Part shown: positions 36,050 through 45,156 of the stretch, piece after piece
Position numbering within the stretch: position 1 is the first letter of the stretch
Layout: every line of letters begins with the position of its first letter
Origin: Streptomyces acidicola
GTDB lineage: Bacteria > Actinomycetota > Actinomycetes > Streptomycetales > Streptomycetaceae
Direction of reading: 5' to 3'
Assembly (NCBI RefSeq): GCF_009377235.1
Contig: NZ_VMNX01000042.1
Span: 1 to 49,506, forward strand
Length of the DNA stretch: 49,506 bases
Program-made: the position numbers and the translations under genes
The notes under the pieces: model-generated
Databases searched by the model: none
Told to the model about the DNA's origin: nothing
What the model saw: the letters and a program-made list of their open reading frames with translations, nothing else

Positions 36050-36055
36050 AGGGCT

Positions 36056-36799
36056 ATGCAGATCTTCGGCGTGGACATCGGTGGATCCGGGATCAAGGGT
36101 GCTCCCGTGGACCTGGACCGGGGCGACCTGGCGCACGAGCGGTTCAAGGTGCTGACCCCGCACCCGGCGACGCCCGACGCGGTGGCCGACGGCGTGAAGG
36201 AGGTCGTCGACCACTTCGAGTGGAGGGGGCCGGTCGGCATCACGTTCCCCGGAGTGGTCACCGGCGGCACCACGACCCGTTCGGCGGCCAACGTCGACAA
36301 GGCCTGGATAGACCTCGACGCCAGTGCCCTGCTCGGCGAGCGCCTCGGCGGATGCCCGGTGACGCTGATCAACGACGCGGACGCGGCGGGCGTCGCCGAG
36401 GTGGAGTTCGGCGCGGGCCGGGACCGCCGGGGCACGGTCATCCTGCTCACCTTCGGCACCGGCATCGGCAGTGCCGTGTTCGTGGACGGCGTCCTCGTGC
36501 CGAACACGGAGCTGGGCCACCTGGAGCTGAACGGCCACGAAGCGGAGAAGCGCGCGTCCACCAAGGCCAAGGAGGACCACGAGCTGACCTGGGAGCACTG
36601 GGCCCGGCGCGTCACGGGGTACCTCGCCCACGTCGAGATGCTCTTCTCGCCCGAGCTCTTCATCATCGGCGGCGGAGTGAGCCGCAAGGCCCAGAAGTTC
36701 CTGCCGCTGATCGAGGGCATAAGGGCGGAGATCGTTCCGGCCCAGCTGCAGAACAACGCGGGGATCGTGGGAGCGGCGATGCGGGCGGCGAGGACGTAG
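36056..36799 (+). CDS. ppgK: Polyphosphate glucokinase
   Basis: A 247-aa ROK-type kinase that phosphorylates glucose using polyphosphate (and often ATP), typical of actinobacteria. The phosphate-binding DIGGSGIKG opens the protein. The sugar-binding Asp lies in [11 protein letters not shown], and [20 protein letters not shown] and [19 protein letters not shown] match the polyP-glucokinase subclass (lysine-rich HEAEKRAS rather than the Cys-rich ROK zinc site). ATG 36056 is immediately preceded by the long palindrome and has no good Shine-Dalgarno, so control at initiation is likely. Confidence 0.93.
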   Translation: MQIFGVDIGGSGIKGAPVDLDRGDLAHERFKVLTPHPATPDAVADGVKEVVDHFEWRGPVGITFPGVVTGGTTTRSAANVDKAWIDLDASALLGERLGGCPVTLINDADAAGVAEVEFGAGRDRRGTVILLTFGTGIGSAVFVDGVLVPNTELGHLELNGHEAEKRASTKAKEDHELTWEHWARRVTGYLAHVEMLFSPELFIIGGGVSRKAQKFLPLIEGIRAEIVPAQLQNNAGIVGAAMRAART

Positions 36800-36850
36800 G
36801 TTCCACTGGCCGAAGGCCGGAGTGCTGTGCTCGGCGCGACCGTGTGTACG

Positions 36851-36955
36851 GCGGGCGCCCCTGTCGGGCGGCGCCCCTGTCGGGCGGGCGCCCCTGTCGG
36901 GCGGCGTCCCTGCTGGACGGCATGCCTGTCAGACGGCGTCCCGGGCCAGACGGCG
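36851..36955. repeat. Degenerate 16-17-bp tandem repeat
   Basis: About six imperfect copies of CGGGCGGCGCCCCTGT occur. The first three or four are nearly identical, and divergence increases toward 36955. The later copies encode the last residues of the minus-strand membrane-protein gene (stop at 36929), so the array overlaps its 3' end and the convergent ppgK side. Confidence 0.7.
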
Positions 36956-37798
36956 TTGCGGTTCGGAGGTCGGACCTTCCGGTCCCGTATCCGGCTGGAG
37001 GCCGGGGTGTCCCGGGCCGCTGCCGAGGGATCCGCCGAGGGATCCGCGGAGAGATTCACGGAGGGATCCGCGGCGGTTCATCAGGCGGATCTTGCGTTGC
37101 GTCGCGATGACACCGGCGACGAGCGTGCCGCCGTAGAGCCAGCCCGCCTGTGTGGCGAGAGCGGTGCCCAGGCCCACCAGGTGCCCGGCGAGGCCGCCGT
37201 CGCTCTCGATGACGGGAGGCAGCCCGACGGCGAAGGCGATCGGCACGACGACGGGCGGGGTGACCAGGTCACCCTGCCCCACCCACACCGCGGTCAACGC
37301 ACTGACCAGCAGAAACACCACGCCGTACACGGTCATCGAGGCCCCGAGCAGCAGCCGGTCGAGGCAGCCCAGGGTGACCATCGCCGCGCCACAGAACAGT
37401 CCGCCCCCGAGCCTGGTGAGTCGGGGGTTCGGCATGCGCCGTACGGCTCGGACCGCAGGGGCCACGAGTCCGCCCACCGGCCTCGGCCTACGCACGCCCG
37501 GAGCGCGCCCCGGCACACCGGCGCCAGGCATCTGCGCGGCCTCCGCATGCCCGCGCCCGTGCGCGCCGGGTTCCCGTCCGCCCGCGCCCGCGCCTGCGCC
37601 CGGACCCCGGGCGTCGGCCGCTGGCCACCCAGGCCACCGGGCGGCGTCCGCTCCTGGCCACCGGGCGCCCGCCGGTCCCGTCGGCCTGCCCGGACTGCCC
37701 GACCGTCCCGGAGCGGCCCCCGCTCTGCCCGTCTGGGGCGGAAGGGGCGTGTCACGGCGCGGTCGGGGCCGAGGGGGACGCGTCCTGTGTTGCTCCAC
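36929..37798 (-). CDS. DUF6542-like membrane protein with disordered termini
   Basis: A 289-aa protein. The first 120 residues are Pro/Gly/Ala/Arg-rich and probably disordered. Residues about 124-235 carry four hydrophobic helices (GLFCGAAMVTLGCLDRLLLG; YGVVFLLVSALTAVWV; VVVPIAFAVGLPPVI; GWLYGGTLVAGVIATQRKIR), matching the DUF6542 domain found next to ychF in Streptomyces. A short basic repeat (GSLRESLRGSLGGSLGSG, from GGATCC-rich DNA at 37020-37075) and a Pro/Gly tail finish it. The start is taken as GTG 37798. Function is unknown. Confidence 0.72.
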   Translation of the reverse strand: MEQHRTRPPRPRPRRDTPLPPQTGRAGAAPGRSGSPGRPTGPAGARWPGADAARWPGWPAADARGPGAGAGAGGREPGAHGRGHAEAAQMPGAGVPGRAPGVRRPRPVGGLVAPAVRAVRRMPNPRLTRLGGGLFCGAAMVTLGCLDRLLLGASMTVYGVVFLLVSALTAVWVGQGDLVTPPVVVPIAFAVGLPPVIESDGGLAGHLVGLGTALATQAGWLYGGTLVAGVIATQRKIRLMNRRGSLRESLRGSLGGSLGSGPGHPGLQPDTGPEGPTSEPQRRLARDAV

Positions 37799-38012
37799 CG
37801 GACCAACTTAGGTCGGTTTATGTGCTGAACGGCCGCTCTGACACGCGGTTGCGTAGAGCTTGGCCAAGCGTTCGATACGGCCGCCGGGACGGGTGCGGCT
37901 ACGCCGTAGACTGGTGGATCGGCCCGCGCACCCAGGAACGCACCACGCGAACGCAGAAGGACCCGGGCCCGACAAGTCAGCTGCTCAGTCCTCACGTACG
38001 GGAAGTCGCAAC

Positions 38013-39101
<1,089 letters not shown>

Positions 39102-39144
39102 GCGCAGTTCCATCACGTCGCCTTTGGCGAATGCTCAGGTCAGG

Positions 39145-39174
39145 AGGGGCCCGACACGTCCCGGTCGGGTCCCT
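39145..39174 (+). terminator. Terminator after ychF
   Basis: An 11-bp stem, AGGGGCCCGAC (39145-39155) with GTCGGGTCCCT (39164-39174), has one G-U pair and an 8-base loop, 43 bases after the stop. Confidence 0.65.
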
Positions 39175-39286
39175 GCCCTTTCCTGTGCAGTGCTGCATGT
39201 TACTAACATCGTCGTTACTGACGTTGCCGTTGGTGTTCCGCGTCGAGCGTGAGGAATTCCGCGTGCGCGCAGGAGAGGACATCAGC

Positions 39287-39759
39287 ATGGGGGAGACCTT
39301 GAAACTGAGGTTCCCCGCCCTGCGCCACGACGCGCTGCGCAGGCTGGTCGTGGAAAGCAGTGGTCTGCCGGTTGACGTCGTACGCGGTGCGGGGGCGAGC
39401 GAACTGCCCGCGCTGGAGCACCTTGAACTGTGGCTGGGAGGCTCGGACGACGGTGCGGACTGTGCGGCGGCCGACCTTGAGCCGATTCTGTCCGGTGCCC
39501 GGTTGCCTCGGCTGCGGCACCTGGCCCTGCGCAACAGCGAGATTCAGGACGAGGTAGCCGTTGCGGTGGCGACCGCCCCAGTGGTCGCCCGGCTGAAGGT
39601 GCTCGACCTGTCCATGGGCACCCGGGGTGACGACGGCGCCGCCGCCCTCCTCGGCCCGAGGGTGTCGAGGTGGACCTCGACCCGGCCGACGCAGAGTGGT
39701 ACGAAAAAGACGACGGCACCGTCCTGCGCCACATTTCCGTGGGACCACTCAGCTACTGA
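39287..39759 (+). pseudogene. Truncated STM4015-like leucine-rich-repeat protein
   Basis: From ATG 39287 the frame encodes a central part of an LRR protein of the STM4015 family: ALEHLELWLGGSDDGADCAA, LPRLRHLALRNSEIQDEV and LKVLDLSMGTRGDDGAAALL. The N-terminal half of the family is missing. Near 39655 the frame is lost. The natural C-terminus (GVEVDLDPADAEWYEKDDG ending GPLSY) appears in another frame and stops at 39759, and the intervening repeats are absent. So it carries an N-terminal deletion, an internal deletion and a frameshift. It is a clear relic. Confidence 0.7.
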
Positions 39760-40174
39760 GGCCCCGTGACCGCCATGGTGTGGACCGAGGAGGTCGAGGA
39801 CTCCCGCCGCCTGCCGGGGCTCAGGCTGAACGGGGGATCAACCTGTCGATACGTATCAGAGGCCGTGGAGGCGCTTTCGATACGGCCGCCGACCTCGCCA
39901 CCGCTGTGCGCGCAGCAGCTCACTAGGCGTTCGTCATCCTCGACGGCACACTGCTGCCCATCGATCGGGCTCGCTCTGGTGGCAGCAACAGGAAAGCTCT
40001 CCGTGAATTCCCGGCCAGGCGCGGCAACTTGTCGGTGTCAATCAGTCGGAACGAAAAGCGAAGGGCGAACGCGTCCGGCATACTTGCGGGCGCGGACCAT
40101 CCTGCTCGCCAGTATCAAATAAAGGCCCAGCGCGTAATTCGAGCGCTCCTGCACACTTCCGGGGAACAGTCGTC
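39760..40174. other. Gap with IS remnant upstream of the kinase gene
   Basis: These 415 bases contain the IS5-type remnant described separately and then about 180 bases holding the presumed promoter of the kinase gene. No intact gene is visible. Confidence 0.5.
39836..39992 (+). mobile_element. IS5-family transposase remnant
   Basis: Fragments of a DDE transposase are recognisable in two frames: CRYVSEAVEAL, then ADLATAVRAAAH, an in-frame TAG, and AFVILDGTLLPIDR. The last matches the first-Asp region (FVILDGTLLPIDRIA) of Streptomyces IS5-group transposases. A frameshift, a nonsense codon and loss of both ends make it inactive. No terminal repeats were identified. Confidence 0.65.
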
Positions 40175-41746
40175 ATGAATAACCTTCAGCCTTCGGACCC
40201 GACGTCCATAGGCGGCTATCCGTTGCTCGGCCGGCTCGGTGCGGGCGGCATGGGGCAGGTGTTCTTGTCCCGTACGGGTTCGGGTCGGCTGCTCGCGCTG
40301 AAGACGATCCGCGACGATCTCACCTCCGAGCCGGGGTTCGAGGAGCGGTTCGCCCGCGAGATACGCAACAGTGACCGCGTCCGTTCGCCGTGGACCGTGA
40401 CCGTCGTGGACTACAGTGCCCCGGGCCAGCGCCCGCAGTGGCTGGCCACCGAGTATGTGCCCGCGCCGTCGCTCGGCGAATGGGTCACGGCCCATGGTCC
40501 GCTGCCGCACACCGCGGTGCTCTCACTCGCCGCCGAACTGTGTGGCGCGATGCAGGCCGTGCACGAGGCCGGCCTCGCACACCGGGACCTCAAGCCCGGG
40601 AACGTCCTGCTGGCACGCGACCGTCCACGGCTGATCGACTTCGGTGTCGCACGGGCCGCCGACGACAGCCGGCACACCCACATCGGTGTCTCCGTGGGCT
40701 CCCCCGGATTTCTCGCACCGGACCAGGCCGTCGGCGGTGTCGCCGCGGCGCCCGCGGACGTCTTCTCGCTGGCCGCCCTGCTGGTCTACGCCGCAACCGG
40801 GCGCGGCCCCTTCTCGCGCGCGGGGGAAGAGGTCCCCGCGGCCACGCTGCTGTACCGAGTGGTCCATGAGGAACCCGACCTCGCAGGCGTCGCCCCGTCG
40901 CTGGTGCCACTGCTCACCGAGTGTCTGGCCAAGGACCCCGCCGAGCGCCCGACCGCGGCCCAGCTGAGCGGATGGCTGGCGGAGATCGGCGGCCGGACCG
41001 GGCGCTGGCCCGAGGAATGCCCCGCGGCTCTCACCGGCAGACTGACCGAGGCCGAGCATGCGGCGCGCACCGTGGTCGACCTCGAACACCACGCCGTCAC
41101 GGCCCCCGCCGGTCGGGAATTGTCACCAACGGTGTTGAGTCCCGACCCTGTACCCGCCGCCCCGGCTGAGCCCGGCCGACGCCGTCGGCCCGCCTGGCTG
41201 TTGACCACGGCCATCGCCGCGGTTGCGGTCGTGGTGGCCGTGGCGGCCGCCGTCCACTTCGGTACGCAGCGTTCCTCGGCCGAGTCCTCCCCGTCCGCGC
41301 AGGGACGGCCGTCGGACTCGGCCGCCTCGGCGACCGCGAACGGGAAGCCGTCTCCCTCGGCGACCGAGAGCGGGACGCCGTCTGCCCCGGCCCAGGAGCC
41401 GCAGGAGCCGGGTGCGGCACTCAAGGTCATACAGGCCACGTTCGAGCTGGCCACAGGAGAGTCCGTGGAGGCCGGGGCCAGGACTCTGGTCATGCAGGAG
41501 GACGGCAACCTGGTGATCTACGACCAGGATCGCAAGCCGCGCTGGGCTGCGATGACCAAGGGCGAGGGCAACTCGGCCCGCTTCCAGCCGGACGGCAATC
41601 TGGTCGTCTACAACAGGGACGGGCAGCCCCTGTGGGCCTCGCGGACCAATGGTCACCCAGGAGCGGTCCTCGTGTTCCAGGCCGACGGAAACGTTCTGAT
41701 CAAGTCCGGCGACACCGTGCTCTGGGCCGCGGGAACGGAGAACTGA
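40175..41746 (+). CDS. Ser/Thr protein kinase with extracellular B-lectin domain
   Basis: A 523-aa receptor-type Hanks kinase. The cytoplasmic kinase domain (about 10-270) has GRLGAGGMGQVFLS, catalytic Lys in LLALKTIRD, HRDLKPGNVLLA and DFGVAR, all intact. A single membrane helix follows (LLTTAIAAVAVVVAVAAAV, about 342-362), then a Ser/Pro-rich linker. The outer C-terminus (about 420-523) is a bulb-type mannose-binding-lectin fold with repeated QEDGNLVIYD / QPDGNLVVYN / QADGNVLIKS motifs. It probably couples sensing of a surface glycan to phosphorylation of unknown substrates. ATG 40175 is preceded by GGGGAA. Confidence 0.9.
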   Translation: MNNLQPSDPTSIGGYPLLGRLGAGGMGQVFLSRTGSGRLLALKTIRDDLTSEPGFEERFAREIRNSDRVRSPWTVTVVDYSAPGQRPQWLATEYVPAPSLGEWVTAHGPLPHTAVLSLAAELCGAMQAVHEAGLAHRDLKPGNVLLARDRPRLIDFGVARAADDSRHTHIGVSVGSPGFLAPDQAVGGVAAAPADVFSLAALLVYAATGRGPFSRAGEEVPAATLLYRVVHEEPDLAGVAPSLVPLLTECLAKDPAERPTAAQLSGWLAEIGGRTGRWPEECPAALTGRLTEAEHAARTVVDLEHHAVTAPAGRELSPTVLSPDPVPAAPAEPGRRRRPAWLLTTAIAAVAVVVAVAAAVHFGTQRSSAESSPSAQGRPSDSAASATANGKPSPSATESGTPSAPAQEPQEPGAALKVIQATFELATGESVEAGARTLVMQEDGNLVIYDQDRKPRWAAMTKGEGNSARFQPDGNLVVYNRDGQPLWASRTNGHPGAVLVFQADGNVLIKSGDTVLWAAGTEN

Positions 41747-42823
41747 CCCCGGGCATTCAGCGGAACCAGGCTGAGTGCTGCCGTCCAGCACAGTGGCCGG
41801 CCGGCGAAACCGTTCGGGCCCCCACGACCACCAGGTGCTGTGGAACCCCGGCGCAGCCGGCAACGACAGAACGCCCACTGGAGTACTGAACGGTGAGATC
41901 TCAGTACTGTTTGCTCGCGTTGAAGGTTTTCGAAGCGTCGGACATCGATATCCTCGCGGGTACCCACGATCAGATTCCGGGAGCAAGCCCCGGCGGGTAC
42001 GTCAGTTGAGCGAAAAGCGACGGGTGCCCTCTGGCGGGCAGTTCGAAGTCCAGCGCATCGCGTGAATTCCGCCTGTGCGCGCCCTTGCCGATGGCGACCC
42101 GGGATATCGCGTTCGCGGTAGGTGAGGACGCCGAATCGCGGGGCTCTCGGCGGGGTCGTCGGCGCGGGGCGGCGCGGGGTGGGCGAACTCGTGCAGGAGG
42201 CGGCCGGCGGCCGCAGGCGCGATCACGGCGACGCCGTCGGCGACAGCCCGGATGCCGGCTGGGACGGCACCTCGGCGGAATCCGGTCACGCGGGGTTACG
42301 CGCAGAATCGCTCAGCGGTGGCTTGGGAAGCCTCTCGGGGAGGGAAGCGCCCGACGCCAGGTAGCAGGAGGCGTAAGTGGTGGTCGGCGAACCGGTTGTT
42401 CTTGGCCTGGGTGGTTTCGGCGGCGGCCCCCGGTAGCCGCGTCACTGGTCCGGCACGTGATCACTGGCCGGGCAGGCGACCAAGCCGGGCGCACGACGAA
42501 CAGGGTCGGACCCCTTGAGGTCGGACCCCGTTCCTGATTGGCTCCGAGGGCAAAAAACAGTCCCCGGTAGTGCTGCACGTGTCCTGAAGCTTCAGTCGTC
42601 ACTGTCGCCTCGGTATCGCGCCGGCTTGCCGGGGGCCTAAACCACATCCTGTCCGAGTCGCTCCGCCGACTAGACGTCCTTGCCGACTTTGTGACTCTTT
42701 CGGTGTTGTGGCCTAGTAACCACTCTCCACGGCAGATGTCCCGAGTCAATAGGTTTTAGGTAAATTTTTTCGACACCGACCAGAGCCGACGGACGAGGGA
42801 GCGGTCATGAACGAGGAGGGGTC
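41747..42823. other. Gene-free 1-kb region
   Basis: No convincing gene is found on either strand. Open frames of 70-150 codons exist, but their products have no recognisable features and overlap one another. The direct repeat GGTCGGACCCC occurs at about 42506 and 42521. The last 100 bases (42730-42780) are markedly A+T-rich and probably hold the promoter of the SDR gene. Together with the relics upstream, this looks like a decayed insertion region. Confidence 0.45.
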
Positions 42824-43654
42824 ATGAACAGGGTGTGGCTGGTGACGGGCGCGAGCAGTGGGTTCGGGCGGGCGATCACCGAGGCGGCGCTCGCCGCCGG
42901 TGACGTGGTCGTGGGTGCGGCGCGGCGCACCCACGCACTGTCCGGCCTGGTGGCCGCCCACCCGGACCGGGTGGAGGCGCTGTCCCTGGACGTCACCGAC
43001 ACGGCGGCGGCCGAGGCGGCCGTGCGGGACGTCGTGGCCCGGCACGGGCGGATCGACGTCCTGGTCAACAACGCGGGACGCACGCACGTGGGTGCCTTCG
43101 AGGAGACCACCGACGCCGAGCTCCGCGCGCTCTTCGACCTGCACGTTCTCGGGCCCGCCGCCCTGGTGCGGGCCGTGCTGCCGTACATGCGGCAACGACG
43201 CTCGGGCGCGATCGTGCAGATGAGCAGCGTGGGCGGGCAGATGTCCTTCGCGGGCTTCTCCGCGTACAGCGGGACGAAGTTCGCCCTGGAGGGCATGTCC
43301 GAGGCGCTGGCGGACGAGGTGCGCGACTTCGGTATCAAGGTGCTGATCGTCGAGCCGGGCGCCTTCCGCACCGCCCTGTTCGACACCGCTCGGGCCGGGG
43401 TGAGCGCGGACAGCGGTGTGTACGCCAAGGTCGGGGAGACGCGGGGGTTCGTCGCCGGAGGGGACGGCACCCAGCCGGGGGACCCGGCGAAGGCGGCGGC
43501 CCTCATCCTGGCCGCGCTGGAGGACGAGCGGACTCCGCTCCGGCTGCCTCTCGGGGACGACGGCGTGAGCGCGGTCCTCGGCCACCTCGGCCAGGTGCGC
43601 GACGACATCGCCCCCTGGGAGCAGCGCACCAGGGCGACGGCCTTCGACGACTGA
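42824..43654 (+). CDS. Short-chain dehydrogenase/reductase
   Basis: A 276-aa classical SDR oxidoreductase. The cofactor motif is TGASSGFGR (TGxxxGxG), followed by LDVTDTAA, VLVNNAGRTHVGAF and the catalytic Ser-Tyr-Lys set (QMSSVGGQM; YSGTKFALEGMSE). An Arg pair in AARRTH after the second strand suggests preference for NADP(H). The substrate is unknown; the closest architecture is the oxidoreductase/SDR family often annotated as steroid- or ketoreductase-like. ATG 42824 has an excellent GAGGAGGGG site. Confidence 0.92.
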   Translation: MNRVWLVTGASSGFGRAITEAALAAGDVVVGAARRTHALSGLVAAHPDRVEALSLDVTDTAAAEAAVRDVVARHGRIDVLVNNAGRTHVGAFEETTDAELRALFDLHVLGPAALVRAVLPYMRQRRSGAIVQMSSVGGQMSFAGFSAYSGTKFALEGMSEALADEVRDFGIKVLIVEPGAFRTALFDTARAGVSADSGVYAKVGETRGFVAGGDGTQPGDPAKAAALILAALEDERTPLRLPLGDDGVSAVLGHLGQVRDDIAPWEQRTRATAFDD

Positions 43655-43692
43655 GGCCCGAGGCCGCCGAGGCCCGAGGCCTGAAGGCTGCC

Positions 43693-43724
43693 GGGAGCGG
43701 GAGCGGGAGCGGGAAGCGGGAAGC
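43693..43724. repeat. GGGAGC microsatellite
   Basis: Three copies of GGGAGC followed by two of GGGAAGC lie between the stops of two convergent genes. Confidence 0.8.
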
Positions 43725-43737
43725 GGGGCGCGGGAGG

Positions 43738-44844
43738 TCAGCCGTCCGCCAACCCCGATTTCACCCCCGCCCCGCACAACGGCACCACGGCCGTACGGTC
43801 CCCGAGTGCGCCCTCCCGTACGGCAGCCCAGCAGGCCACGCCCGTGGACTCGACGTAGAGTCCCCGCGACGCCAGGTCCCGTTGTGCGTGCCGGATCTGG
43901 TCCTCCGTCACCGTCAGGAATCCGCCCCCCGACTCCTTGACCGCCCGCAGGATCTGCCGGGCCCGCGGCGGGTGCGGGATGGCGATGCCCTCGGCGAGGG
44001 TGGGGGTCATCGGGGTGCGGCCGACCAGGTCGTCGGCGCCCTCGGTCCAGGCGTGGGCCAGCGGGGCGACCGCCGCCGACTGGACGGCGTACAGGGCGGG
44101 CCGTCGGTCGATCAGCCCCGCGGTGTGCAACTCGGTCACCGTGAGGGAGGCGCCGAGCAGCAGCGTGCCGTTGCCGACGGGGACCACGATCACGTCGGGG
44201 AGGCGGCCGCCGAGGTCCTCCCACAGTTCGTGGACGTACGTCTTCGTGCCGTGCAGGAAGTACGGGTTGAAGACGTGCGACGCGTAGAAGACGCCCTCCT
44301 CGTCCGCAGCCTCCCGGGCCGCCCGCGCGGTCGCCTCGCGGTCCCCGTCCACCACGTGCAGTCGCGCGCCGTGCGCCCGGATCTGCTCCAGCTTCTTGGC
44401 CGACGTACCGGCGGGGACGTACACCGTGCAGGGGAGCGCGGCCCGTGCGCAGTACGCCGCGATCGCCGTGCCCGCGTTGCCGCTGCTGTCGGCGAGCACC
44501 TGGCGGGGCCGCAGTCGCAGCGCCAGCTCGGCCAGCAGCACCGCGCCCCGGTCCTTGAACGACAGCGTCGGCATCAGGAAGTCCAGCTTGGCCGAGACGC
44601 CGTCCCCCAGTTCCACGAGCGGGGTGCGGCCCTCGCCCAGGGACACCGAGGGGGCCGACAGGGGCAGGCACTCCGCGTACCGCCAGAGCGAGTTCACCCG
44701 TCCGGTCAGCGACTTGAGCGGGACGGGCGTGGGAGCGAAGTCCAGGTCCAGCGGGCCGCGGCAGGCCGGGCAGCACCAGGCGAGCGAGCCCGTGGGGACG
44801 CGCGTGCCGTCGGAAGGGCAGTAACAGTCCGGCAGAGGTGTCAT
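43738..44844 (-). CDS. Threonine synthase-like PLP-dependent enzyme
   Basis: A 368-aa fold-type II PLP enzyme. The N-terminus has a zinc-ribbon-like set of cysteines (DCYCPSDG and WCCPACRG), as in threonine synthase-like proteins. The PLP lysine is in PTLSFKDRGA and the phosphate-binding loop in DSSGNAGTAIAAY. The C-terminal Gly-rich GNGTLLLGA and PLCGAGVKSG complete the cofactor site. Similar proteins are annotated as threonine synthase or diaminopropionate-type enzymes. Without a thrA/thrB context here the true substrate is uncertain, and the housekeeping thrC is probably elsewhere. ATG 44844 is the natural start. Confidence 0.85.
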   Translation of the reverse strand: MTPLPDCYCPSDGTRVPTGSLAWCCPACRGPLDLDFAPTPVPLKSLTGRVNSLWRYAECLPLSAPSVSLGEGRTPLVELGDGVSAKLDFLMPTLSFKDRGAVLLAELALRLRPRQVLADSSGNAGTAIAAYCARAALPCTVYVPAGTSAKKLEQIRAHGARLHVVDGDREATARAAREAADEEGVFYASHVFNPYFLHGTKTYVHELWEDLGGRLPDVIVVPVGNGTLLLGASLTVTELHTAGLIDRRPALYAVQSAAVAPLAHAWTEGADDLVGRTPMTPTLAEGIAIPHPPRARQILRAVKESGGGFLTVTEDQIRHAQRDLASRGLYVESTGVACWAAVREGALGDRTAVVPLCGAGVKSGLADG

Positions 44845-45156
44845 GACCGCAGCGTAGTTGTGCCGGTCGGTGACGGAGAGTCATGACTGAGGCAGGGCAG
44901 GGGCGTCGGGTTCGCGCGCAGGCCCGAGCGGTTTCCGAGCGATTGCCGAGCTGATCCGGAGCTGTTCCTGAGGTTCCGTCAATCCTTCTCCTGGCTCACA
45001 GGGGAGGCGCCGGATACGCAAAGTATGACCATATTTATGCAACAGTGGCCCGTGCGAATCCTGCATCGGCATGCCCATGCCCTCCTGGCTCTCCGGCGCG
45101 CGGGCGTCAGGCGTGCACGGGCCGTTCCGCACCACCGATTGAGGAAGGTCCCTCAG
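44845..45156. promoter_or_regulatory. Divergent promoter region of the subtilase gene
   Basis: This 312-base gap separates two divergent genes. It contains a strikingly A+T-rich patch, TATGACCATATTTATGCAA (45024-45042), resembling an ArgR (ARG-box) half-palindrome pair, and several GCATG words near 45060-45080. No gene is supported in it. Confidence 0.4.

Noticed and set aside
39199..39219. Direct repeat GTTACT (two copies, 15 bases apart) as an MtrA site
   Set aside because: Two six-base matches are too weak for an assignment, and the downstream gene is a relic.
42002..42289. Minus-strand frame of 95 codons in the gene-free region
   Set aside because: No domain, no good ribosome site and poor composition; equally long frames exist in other phases of the same segment.
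42312..42749. Minus-strand frame of 145 codons in the gene-free region
   Set aside because: Arg/Ser/Pro-rich without recognisable motifs and lying over presumed promoter DNA of the SDR gene.
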